Source of the DNA: Conidiobolus incongruus B7586
Taxonomy: Eukaryota > Entomophthoromycota > Entomophthoromycetes > Entomophthorales > Conidiobolaceae
Assembly: GCA_000697335.1 (NCBI GenBank)
Contig: JNEM01011075.1
Location: 1-18,067 of the forward strand
Direction: 5' to 3'
DNA length: 18,067 nt
The stretch's first letter is position 1; every line of letters begins with the position of its first letter. Under the pieces are notes generated by a model, which worked only from the letters and a program-made list of their open reading frames with translations, made no database searches and was not told the DNA's origin. Positions 9,933 through 18,067 of this stretch are shown piece by piece. Made by a program: the position numbers and the translations under genes.

Positions 9933-11632
9933 ATGTCTAATATAATATTTCAATGGATTAACGAGCTAAAATCTTACGAAAATATATCTCATGTAATATA
10001 CTTTATTCCTATTTAACAATAATTTTCTAAATTCGAATTAAGGATAGGGAGAAGCTATCTGCACTTTTAAAGACTATTCGTAAAGAAGTGGCTATTAATT
10101 CAGATCTTTACAAGTAATATATTTTTGTTTACTAATTTCTAAATAAATTTACAAGTTTTTAGCCAACCAGAACTTATATCTTTAGCTGAAGTATTGTCCT
10201 ATTATTTTGAAAATGAAAATGAAGAGTAAGTATTCCATTTTTGTCAAAATCGTAGGATATTAATAATATTCAGTATATATCAATTGGCTCTTCAAGCTTT
10301 CTGCAATCTGATAACTGGTTCTCCAAAATTGAAGCAAGACATTTTTGAAAGTATATTCTTAGTTTCTAACAATATACGCTTATTCAGGTACAACACTACC
10401 AGTATTTATTTTGATAAAACTAATATCCCAATTATAGCAAAAATTTTTTTAAAAATCCAATGATATCCACAGTTACTTTGGTATTAACTTTGAACTTTGT
10501 TAAAGATAGCAAGCAGAGATGGTAATCTTATTGTTTAATTACATGCAATATCCATTAATATTTTAGTCAAATATTATATCGAAACTCCCAAGGGCTGGAA
10601 TTTTTAGATTTCCTCACAAATTGCCATGTTCAACTTAGCGAAGATCAATCTTTAATTTTGTAATATTTATTATACTATTTTTGTCTGTAAGCTAACTATA
10701 TTCATAGAGAAACCATCGTTGATACCTTACTTGAAAATGGTCTACTTCAATATAGTTTTGATGATATTTATTGTCAAGAAAGGTATTTGTTATTATTATT
10801 GTTATTATTATTTTTCAGTTCTATTAACTTGTTGTAGTTTCCCTTTGCTATCTGATTTCCAATTTAAGATACTTGAGGCCGCTGCATCAAACCAGAACTC
10901 TGAAAAGTTCATCCCAGCTCAGTTAATTATGCTTGATCAATTTGATAATTTAGTCAAATACATTGAAAATTACTTTTCTCATACGCCTAAAAGCGAATCA
11001 CAAACTAAAAATCTTCATCACAATACCAGTCTTTGGCTACAATTCTATTTTCAACATACACAAAATAATCAGCTCTTCAGAAACACTATTGTGAGTGGAA
11101 ATATTTTACCCTCATTGGTTCGTTTATTAGATTTTTGCCATAAAACATTTCCACAAGTTACTCGACTTAACGAATCTAATACATCGTCCACTTCTTTGGA
11201 TTACACTCAATTTCCAGATATTAAGAAAAATGTGATCCAAATCTTGAATAATCTCATGGAAGGCGATCGTGAAATTCCTAATAAGGTATTCTTAATCAAA
11301 ATATTGTTAACAATTCCAAATCTAATTATTTCAGTTACGTGAATTAGGGGCTATTCCAGTATTATTATCTTGTTGTAATATTGATGACAATAACCCATGT
11401 AAGATATTTCATCAAATTAACTAGAATTTCCTGGTGTTAATACTTTTTTGTAGATATAAGAGAGCATGCTATTTTTGCTATTAAAAACTTAACACATGAA
11501 AATCTAGAAAATCAAGCATTTATTGAAAAGCTGACCCCTATCAAGACAGCTCCTAATCCTGTCTTGAAGGAATTAGGACTTGAATCGTCGTTAAATGCCG
11601 ATGGTAAAGTTGAAATTAAAAAAGCAATTTGA
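9933..11632 (+). CDS. ATXN10: Ataxin-10 homologue
   Basis: Exons: 9933-9992, 10043-10113, 10163-10225, 10274-10387, 10438-10521, 10567-10659, 10708-10782, 10838-11285, 11335-11398, 11454-11632. All nine introns are GT-AG, 45 to 55 bases, and phases join without a break to give 416 residues. The C-terminal part is diagnostic: LRELGAIPVLLSCCNIDDNN (337-356), then YIREHAIFAIKNLTHENLEN and QAFIEKL are nearly the consensus of the Ataxin-10 domain. The end, ELGLESSLNADGKVEIKK, also fits the family. The N-terminal two thirds are helical and armadillo-like (ALQAFCNLITGSPKLKQDIF is a typical repeat helix). Ataxin-10 proteins are cytosolic alpha-helical scaffolds linked to cytokinesis; the yeast homologue is Ctr86. 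The length is rather short for the family. The first exon is only 20 codons and its ATG was chosen because it splices in frame; it is the least certain part. A competing acceptor exists in the seventh intron, and an optional last intron could change the C-terminus. Confidence 0.9.
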
Positions 11633-11637
11633 GTATA

Positions 11638-11643
11638 AATAAA
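11638..11643 (+). terminator. Possible polyadenylation signal AATAAA
   Basis: An exact AATAAA begins six bases after the ataxin-10 stop codon. It also lies within the optional 50-base intron at 11604-11653, so use of this signal and splicing of that intron might exclude each other. This is inferred from position only. Confidence 0.3.
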
Positions 11644-11653
11644 TATTTCATAG

Positions 11654-11757
11654 ACTTTCCTCACAATTCTAAGTCCGGATCTGACTTTATCAAAAATATT
11701 GATTATAATCACCACCATCAACTCCGTTCTAATAATTATAACATTAGTATTTTATAA
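11654..11757 (+). other. Possible alternative last exon of the ataxin-10 gene
   Basis: Bases 11604-11653 form a potential 50-base GT-AG intron, exactly the size usual in this window. Removing it joins residue Asp of the NAD codons in frame to a 34-codon tail beginning DFPHNSKSGSDFIKN and containing HHHQLRSNN, ending at TAA 11755-11757. The tail is richer in C and G and more coding-like than the DNA around it. Against it, the unspliced end DGKVEIKK is what the family normally shows, and the donor GTAAAG is not the strongest. Both forms may be made. Confidence 0.4.
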
Positions 11758-12456
11758 CAGATATTTTGAGTATATACTTTGATATTTTCAATTAAATTCA
11801 GGTATATAAATGCCATGAAATTTCAACTATAATTTTTACAATATCTAGATATTATTTTTTTTAATTAATAGCAGTTTGTAGAAATATTGCGAAAATAGTT
11901 TTGGTTCATAATTTTTAATAAGTTAAAAAATCCGATTCATTGACACATTTTCTAGGATCTTTTAAAACCTTAGTTAAACTGTAATTTTACAGACTTAACA
12001 CTAAATTTTAATCCTTTTTTATATTCTTCCATCATTAGTTTATCCTAATTTATTTATTTTATTTAAGTCACAAATAATCATACTTTTTAATAATGAGTTA
12101 GTAAAATATCATCATGGAATAATCATTGAATCTTTTAATCTCATTAATTAGTTGCAACTAATTTTTTAGCATTTATTCAAGTTGGGTAAATCTTTAACAA
12201 ATACTTCACTTAGTAAATCCAATTATATGCTAAAGAAATTTTGATTGAATAATTTAATTGGATAAATAGTAAAAATTTTAATTAATTTCTACTTGTATTT
12301 GAAAAATCTTTGCTCGACCCTAATATTATGAAACGATAAAATTACAATGGTATATATTGCATTAAACAAAAGACTTAATTTAAAATTAATTAATTCTTAT
12401 ATCATTTTCCAAAATTTAAAAAATGACATAATACTAATCAGTAAGTGATCTATTGA
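11758..12456. other. AT-rich intergenic region
   Basis: Nothing gene-like is seen on either strand. It carries the 3' flank of the ataxin-10 gene and the distal upstream region of the intronless MAPEG-like gene, both on the plus strand. Confidence 0.5.
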
Positions 12457-12553
12457 CCAATCATTATCCTGAATTTTAAGACAATTGAATGTGATAAAAA
12501 AATGACGTAAATATTGATCATTCACGTTTAATTTTAATCAAATGATATAAAAG
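12457..12553 (+). promoter_or_regulatory. Core promoter of the MAPEG-like gene
   Basis: A CCAAT box at 12457-12461, a TGACGTAA bZIP (ATF/CREB-like) site at 12503-12510 and a TATATAAAAG-type TATA box (TATAAAAG at 12546-12553) precede the ATG at 12607. The TATA lies 54 bases from the start codon. The same order, CCAAT, TGAC-type bZIP site, TATA, is seen before the DUF3759 gene. Confidence 0.5.
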
Positions 12554-12606
12554 TGTTAAAGTGGCTTCTGAGTGGATTAATTTTCATTCAATTTGATGTC
12601 AATATA

Positions 12607-13896
12607 ATGACTAATTCTCGTGTACATAAACAGAACGCAAATCAAGCTAAACAAAGAATTGCTTCCGATGTTGAATCCTTGAAACAAGACCTTACTGATT
12701 TAGGATATGATACTAATGACTATACCTATGAGTCTTTATTATCTTTAAAGGATAAACTAGCTGAGATAGGTACCTATTCTTCAGACGCTGCCAAAGAAGC
12801 TATTTTATCTGCTCGTGAATTTGCTGATGCAGCAGCTGAGAAGGTGTCCGAGCAAGTCTACAATGCATATCAGAATCTGAAGGATACTAAAGATGCCGCA
12901 GGAGAGTATATTGAATCTAAGGGTGCTTCTATTAAGTCCAAATATGCAAACCAACCAAAAATCACGGATGCAGCTGATGAAATTTCTAAGAAATTCCAAG
13001 AGCGAGTACGCTGGGCACAAGATGAAGTTAAAAATGCAGGAGAAAATGCAGGAAAATATATTTATGACCAACTTCATCCTGAACAAAAAGAATCCAGTGC
13101 TTGGAACAAGTTTTATCGTTACACCGGCATTTCAAAACTGAATGAGCTTGTTAATTCGTTCAAAAGTTCGCTCTATACCCCAGCTCGTCCTATTGAATCC
13201 AACCTTAAAGAGCAGTATACTCAAACTGTAAACTCAATGAAAGAGCAAATAAATGAGTTCTTTGGAAATGAAAAACCCTCATGGGTTCCTGATCAAACTT
13301 ACCAGCGCGTCCAAGATGCAATGAATACAATTGAAGAATCAATTAAATCTCTTCGATTCCCCAAAGTGAATGAAGATGATAATACTCAAGATCATTTGAA
13401 TCGTAAGTGGCATCAGTTCCTTAATTCTGCTGGACGTAATTCTAAGTCAGAATTTGGATCAACTGGCCAGCATCGAGGCCATGGCTTGCTTTCAACCTTG
13501 GGCAAGTCTTCAAATGATCTGAACATTTGCGCTCTTTATACCGGTTCTTATATTCTTGCATTGTTTTCTATGAATATGTTTATTCGTTACCGTGCTTATC
13601 AAAATACATTACATTTGAAAGCCAAGCCCACTGCTTCTCCACCTCGAATCACTGCTTTGGATTTCTATAATTATGAAAACTTTTTGACATCGTTTATTTT
13701 ATTGTTTGCTTTACTCCTTTTAGAGGTGGCTGGTGTTCCAAATGTCCTACTTCACCTTATTGGTTTAACAACGATAATTACTTCCTTACCCACTCAGCTT
13801 CGTGATCGATTTAAAACTTTTACCGGTAATCTCCACTTAGTCGGTCTGGGTATTGTTGGTGCATTATGCGTTGCACACGGTTTTCGTTTATTTTAA
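12607..13896 (+). CDS. MAPEG-like membrane protein with long amphipathic-helix N-terminus
   Basis: An intronless frame of 429 residues. It stays open upstream to 12553, but 12607 is the first ATG and a TATA box sits at 12546. Residues 1 to about 300 are hydrophilic and strongly helical, with Ala/Lys/Glu/Asp-rich stretches such as SAREFADAAAEKVSEQ and KDAAGEYIESKGASIKSKY, resembling LEA or apolipoprotein-type amphipathic helices. Four hydrophobic segments follow: about 307-326, 359-377, 379-394 and 408-426. The part ENFLTSFILLFALLLLEVAG (357-376) then VPNVLLHLIGL matches the MAPEG pattern (ANFLEY-P-LLLLLELAG, then LLHLLGL), and the four-helix arrangement is that of MAPEG. MAPEG enzymes are small membrane glutathione or eicosanoid transferases of about 130-150 residues. 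Here the conserved Glu after the Asn-Phe pair appears replaced by Thr361 or nearby residues, so catalysis is doubtful. A role at the ER, mitochondrial outer membrane or lipid droplets would suit the helices, but this is inference. The frame is certain; the MAPEG assignment is moderate. Confidence 0.8.
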   Translation: MTNSRVHKQNANQAKQRIASDVESLKQDLTDLGYDTNDYTYESLLSLKDKLAEIGTYSSDAAKEAILSAREFADAAAEKVSEQVYNAYQNLKDTKDAAGEYIESKGASIKSKYANQPKITDAADEISKKFQERVRWAQDEVKNAGENAGKYIYDQLHPEQKESSAWNKFYRYTGISKLNELVNSFKSSLYTPARPIESNLKEQYTQTVNSMKEQINEFFGNEKPSWVPDQTYQRVQDAMNTIEESIKSLRFPKVNEDDNTQDHLNRKWHQFLNSAGRNSKSEFGSTGQHRGHGLLSTLGKSSNDLNICALYTGSYILALFSMNMFIRYRAYQNTLHLKAKPTASPPRITALDFYNYENFLTSFILLFALLLLEVAGVPNVLLHLIGLTTIITSLPTQLRDRFKTFTGNLHLVGLGIVGALCVAHGFRLF

Positions 13897-13960
13897 TCTA
13901 TTTTTTACATTTGTTGCACTCAAACATCTATGAATATCCTATCCTATTGTATGTTTGATG

Positions 13961-13966
13961 AATAAA
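13961..13966 (+). terminator. Polyadenylation signal AATAAA
   Basis: An exact AATAAA lies 64 bases after the stop codon of the MAPEG-like gene, preceded by T-rich sequence, a usual arrangement for a fungal 3' end. Confidence 0.5.
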
Positions 13967-15556
13967 TCTAAATACTTGAGTTTTATTTTAAGAATAATAC
14001 CACGACCTTCTGATATGTTGAAATGTCTATTAATATTATCTTTGATTAAAAATATATTGATACTCTTAATAATCTCTTTTAATTTGTTAATGATTAATAT
14101 CAAATAATATTTGAAAAATAATCCGAACGGTTATATTCTGAATTAATTTCCACACCAATTTCTAGTATATAAATTTATGAAAATTCTCATTCAATTCATA
14201 AAAATTAAAAAAAATATTTTTGATTATTATGAGGGTATTATATGATACAAAAAAATTCATCAAATCTTCCCAAAATAAAGCATCTAATCAATAAAATAAC
14301 TGTATTAATAAAATTACACTCAATCACAAAGATGATATTTTTATATCTCTAAAGTATATTTGAATCAAATTGAAATACTTTAAGTGATATAGAGTAAAAA
14401 TTACATTTTAATCAAATTTGAATATTCAACTCTGAAAATATATTTCAATTCTAGTTAGTAATATAAGTGTAAATTCAATTACAATTTATAATACATAAAC
14501 ATAGTATCTAATATTCATTTGATTTGTGATTAAACGTAATTTTGTAAACACGTTTAATTTAGTAAAATATGTATTATTATCATTGATATCACATTAGAAA
14601 ATTATCATCTTAATAAAAATTATTATAAAGATTGAGTTATTCCAAATTTTTTAATTTCACTAATTTACACAAATATTTATAATATAAAATTTATTTGAAA
14701 AAAATTAATCAATGAATTTATATAATACAAATCAAGATACTAATAATTTTCATTAATTCATTTTGCATCCATTCATACACTCTTTATACAGTGAATTGGG
14801 TGTTAGATTAATATAGTGTTTGAAACAACAAATTAAAAAATTAATTATATTGAAATAAACATATCATTTATTAAACCAAATTATATCAATAAATATGTTA
14901 TAACTGATCTAAATATAATAATGTATATAAGCTAAGTCTTGAACATGTAAATTTTATCAGCATTGTTAAATTCACTGAAATTTCAAATATTTCATCAATA
15001 GTATATTTATTTTTATTTAATAAAAATAAATTGAGTAATGAAAATAAATTCATGATATCATGGAGAATAATACAAAATATAAATATATTTATTTTGAGTT
15101 AATTTTATACTTTATTTAGCTATTATGTATTATATTCAAAGATATATAATATCTTTATTTCATTTTTGTTTTTGAAAATATTTAAGTTAGTGATTGATTA
15201 ATAAGATTGCTCTGTTTTCATATTATTACTGGTATATATTTCAATTTTTTTTCAAATTATAATTTTATAATAAAATTTAAATATTGAAATGTACAGTTTA
15301 TGCTTTGAAATATGCCAAGAAATTGATGTAATAATGATAATATATTCAAGTTAAATAGATTCAGCGCGTTTCAAAAATGTCAGTTAAAATTTTGTGGTAG
15401 CTGAGCTAACATAATAAAAAGATTAGAGAATTAGTTAAATTGTAATATTTAGCAATACTACATACGTTTTGTAATAATTATTTTGGTTACATTTTATTAC
15501 TGATCTCCTAATTAATTAATCGATTATTAAATTATTAAATTAATGTGTGGCGAAAT
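13967..15556. other. AT-rich intergenic region between convergent genes
   Basis: The two flanking genes point toward this stretch, so it need contain only 3' flanks. No gene, RNA gene or transposon relic was recognised. Confidence 0.55.
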
Positions 15557-15627
15557 ACTCCAAGGTGTAGGGTAGTCAATTGCGATAATGTAATATCTAG
15601 TAAGGAATAGAGGTTGCTACTTGGAGT
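15557..15627 (-). repeat. Inverted repeat at the 3' end of the DUF7137-like gene
   Basis: ACTCCAAG at 15557-15564 is the exact reverse complement of CTTGGAGT at 15620-15627. The second arm touches the stop codon of the minus-strand gene. The 55 bases between are richer in G and C than the flanks. In the mRNA this would be a stem of eight pairs with a long loop in the 3' UTR. It could help 3' end formation or message stability, or mean nothing. Confidence 0.35.
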
Positions 15628-16424
15628 TAATATAATAAATTTATAACAAAAAAAGTAAGAATCATCATTCCATAATTTGCAAGATAGGATTGGGTGTAAG
15701 CGGTGGCTCCATTAAAGTTGAATTGGTTGGACGGAGTCTTAGATTTATACATGGCAATATCGGTAGAATAGGGTGCAAGCTCACCAAATTTGGCAGGGTA
15801 GTTGTAGGAATAGTTGGAGTTAAAAATATAAAGTCTATATGCGTTGTCTTCTACCAATTGATTGACGTTGTCTGGATTTTCATTGTAGGCCTTAGTATCC
15901 CACTCATATTCTGTAGCGTCTGCAGATAGATTGGTTGCAACAGTGTAAATCACAAGTTGGGGAGTTTGGCGGGTTAAAATAATATTAAAACCAGCTACTG
16001 GTTTAGTGGGCTTGACGCTGTATTTCCATTTAAATGTAACAACATCCCCAATAGCAATTAAAATGGGCGCTTTTTCTGTACGCTGGGGACTTACTAATTG
16101 TAATAATCCCTGACTTTGAGATTTACCTGAAGAGGAGCTTGAGGGGGAGCTGGAGGAACTGGAGGAACTAGCAGTAGCAGAAGGGGAGCTATCGCCTTTG
16201 GGGGAATCACCTTTTGGAGGATCACCTTTTGAAGAATCGCCTTTAGGAGAATCTACACTCCCACTAGAAGAAGGACTTGCGCTAGAACCAGATTTTGATT
16301 GTTCTTGACCCGCTAAAAAATATAATTAATATATAATAAAAATAACAAAGAGATGATATTTACCAATAGAGCTGGTGAGAGCAAACAAAGAGGTTATAAG
16401 GACGAGGTTGTTGAAGAGCTTCAT
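15627..16424 (-). CDS. Secreted Ser-rich DUF7137-like protein, probably GPI-anchored
   Basis: Exons 16424-16364 and 16312-15627, joined by a 51-base intron, give 248 residues. The start MKLFNNLVLITSLFALTSS is a clear signal peptide. Residues 24-88 are Ser/Pro-rich and hold four pentapeptide units ending in KGD (42-61) and two runs of Ser (69-82), a likely O-mannosylated stalk. The globular part (about 89-213) matches the fungal DUF7137 pattern: LLQLVSPQ, then IAIGDVVTFKWKY (106-118), an EWDTKAY block and a YSTDIAMYKSKTPS end, where the family has IGDFVTFGWNYT, TWDTGAY and FGMYTPQPY. Sequons NLS and NYS are present. The C-terminus has a small-residue site near NGAT (221-224), a polar spacer and a hydrophobic tail, MMILTFFVINLLY, the layout of a GPI signal. 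It is probably a cell-wall or plasma-membrane surface protein; no enzymatic activity is known. A TATA-like element lies 51 bases upstream of the ATG. The protein model is firm, the family call good. Confidence 0.88.
16191..16250 (-). repeat. Four 15-base units encoding xxKGD
   Basis: Four tandem 15-base units in the stalk of the DUF7137-like protein encode SPKGD, SSKGD, PPKGD and SPKGD. The units differ at a few bases. Short coding repeats of this kind in fungal surface proteins commonly vary in number between strains. Confidence 0.85.
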
Positions 16425-16474
16425 TTTAATCCAAAAATTCAAAAACTCAACACAAGGAAAAGGAAAGGTAGGCG

Positions 16475-16481
16475 TTATATA
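16475..16481 (-). promoter_or_regulatory. TATA box of the DUF7137-like gene
   Basis: On the minus strand TATATAA precedes the ATG at 16424 by about 50 bases, the same spacing as in the MAPEG-like gene. It sits beside a GC-containing stretch (ACGCCTACC), so it is more distinct than most AT matches in this window. Confidence 0.45.
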
Positions 16482-16589
16482 GATAAATTAAAACCAATTA
16501 AAGGTGTTACATTCATCATTAACTGTTATATCAAACATTCCGTAATTTTATCATACTACTGAAACTTTCTTATTTAGAAGATCTCTACA

Positions 16590-16820
16590 AACTCTCTGAT
16601 TAACCACATTGACCCATCTCAAACAAAAAGTCATCCAATCATCAAGACCCTGATTTTTCACATCAATTTGAATCAATGCCATAACCCCCTGATTGATACC
16701 CCATCTTCCCCAAATTATTGACTTTTCAAATTAAACAATTTATTTCTTTTAAAACTTATATCCAATTAAAATGACTGTCTAATCCCCTTTATCCAATAGA
16801 TTTACCCGGTCAATCTTTTA
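16590..16820 (-). promoter_or_regulatory. C-rich upstream region with two STRE-like AGGGG sites
   Basis: The plus strand here is unusually rich in C and poor in G (ACCC, CCCC and CATCTTCCCC recur), unlike the rest of the noncoding DNA. On the minus strand this places AGGGG, the core of the fungal stress response element, at 16690-16686 and 16788-16784, about 260 and 360 bases before the DUF7137-like start codon. A stress-responsive promoter is possible. The stretch also contains a 49-codon plus-strand open frame (16578-16724) that looks accidental. Confidence 0.35.
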
Positions 16821-18067
16821 ATCCTCAAAATAAAATTTATTTGAAGAAACTATTATCATAGAATAATTAACATTTTAAAATTTATATTTTTCGGAATTAT
16901 TTCATTCTTAATTGCAAAAATTCGGAGTAATCTAGTATTTTGACTGGTTTTATCACATTTACATCATAGATATTTTTTGTAATTTCATTTGATATATATA
17001 TATATATATATTTTATAATATTCAACCAATTAAAGGTTTGTATTTTATTGAAAATAAATTAATAACTATCAATATATATTTTTTTGTAAATTTCTGATTA
17101 AGCTTAAATCAAATGAAAATCACTTTCAATTTATTGTTCATCCAGGCTTTCTACCTGTTCATTTATTGATCATTGAACTTTGTTTTCAACTCATATTTTA
17201 ATTTAATTTATAGTTTATAATTTATATTCATATCCTTTTCTCTGTTAAATAAAATCAATTTAACTTTTTATGTTTCATAATATATTAAATATATAGTTGA
17301 CATCTCATATAGCTGGACAGCGAATAATTGCTTTAACAAAGTAAATTTTATAGATTAAAAATAGGATTAAGTGTATAATGTTTATAATCAAAGAATTTAG
17401 CTCTTATTAATATTATGCCAAGTTATAAGAAATATATTACATCTACAACATTAATTCTCTTTACATTGCAATTTAATTATATATCCAACTAGCAATATGA
17501 ATCAATGAAACAAACCTATTATTAAGACAAAATATTAAATTTTTAAAATATTTTTTATTTTTTTGTATACATTGAATTAATTTTAGGTCTTAATATTAAA
17601 ATTTGGTCTGATAATCAATTTTATATTATTCGTTATTCAATCTTTTTAGTATTGAGTAAGAGTTATAGTTCCTTTGTTTAAATCCTATTATTATTTTAAT
17701 TTAGTTGTGAATACATATCTATATTTGAAATTAAAAATATTATTTAGGAGTATATTATTATAGTTTTTGTCCTTTAATTAGTTATTAATACTAATTTAAT
17801 ATAATTTTAATAAATTTGATATTAGTTATATGGTTACTTTGTGAACATTAAACTTTCAAAAATTATTTATTTTAAAGACTCTTTAATATTTTTTAATCTA
17901 TTATAATCAAATAAAAAATTATAATTCCTATATCAATATAAAAAAATAAATGTATAATTTTTTATATTCAAATATAACTAATATAGAATTTAAGAATATA
18001 AATTATAAATATGGATATTTTTTAATTATATATTTTGGGTAAAAAATCATTTTAAGGTTATTTATTT
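16821..18067. other. AT-rich gene-free region
   Basis: No gene, exon series or transposon relic was recognised up to the end of the window. The only defined element is the AT dinucleotide run at 16992-17010. Confidence 0.55.
16992..17010. repeat. AT dinucleotide microsatellite
   Basis: A perfect run of 19 alternating A and T bases, about nine and a half units, in noncoding DNA. Length variation between strains is expected. Confidence 0.9.

Noticed and set aside
12553-12606. In-frame upstream extension of the MAPEG-like protein (18 codons)
   Set aside because: It contains no ATG, and the TATA box at 12546-12553 places transcription start at or after this stretch.
16353-16562. Plus-strand open frame of 69 codons
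   Set aside because: It overlaps the first exon, intron and promoter of the minus-strand surface-protein gene and has no independent support.

Overview
The window reads as nuclear DNA of an AT-rich fungus. Five protein-coding genes can be supported. Four are split by very short GT-AG introns of 45 to 59 bases, and the families (a fungal ESCRT-III subunit, ataxin-10, a CipC-like DUF3759 protein, a DUF7137-like wall or surface protein) are those of fungi. Noncoding DNA is extremely AT-rich, while exons stand out by higher G+C. The phylum cannot be fixed from the sequence; an early-diverging fungus is a reasonable guess, no more.

Layout. Bases 1-1988 hold no gene that I can see. A six-exon VPS20/CHMP6 gene lies on the minus strand (1989-2891). 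A gene-poor stretch follows to about 4520. Then comes a three-exon plus-strand gene (4666-5814) for a Gly/Asn/Gln/Tyr-rich protein with a CipC-like core. Bases 5815-9932 are gene-free but contain a decayed mariner transposon on the minus strand (transposase relic 7014-8040). A ten-exon plus-strand ataxin-10 homologue occupies 9933-11632, with a possible optional eleventh exon to 11757. An intronless plus-strand gene (12607-13896) encodes a protein with a long amphipathic-helical N-terminus and a four-helix membrane domain resembling MAPEG. After another gene-free stretch, a two-exon minus-strand gene (15627-16424) encodes a secreted, Ser-rich, probably GPI-anchored DUF7137-like protein. The remainder to 18067 shows no gene.

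The genes do not form a pathway. They are independent eukaryotic transcription units, each with its own promoter-like signals (TATA and CCAAT boxes where visible). VPS20 acts at endosomes in membrane scission, ataxin-10 is a cytosolic armadillo-type protein, the MAPEG-like protein is an integral membrane protein and the DUF7137-like protein goes to the cell surface.

The most interesting items are the joining of LEA/apolipoprotein-like helices to a MAPEG-like membrane domain, the repeat-flanked CipC-like protein with the same octapeptide near both ends, the mariner relic whose disabled codons fall largely at conserved tryptophans and acidic residues, and two genes whose last intron decides the C-terminus. 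I found no clear new multi-gene system.
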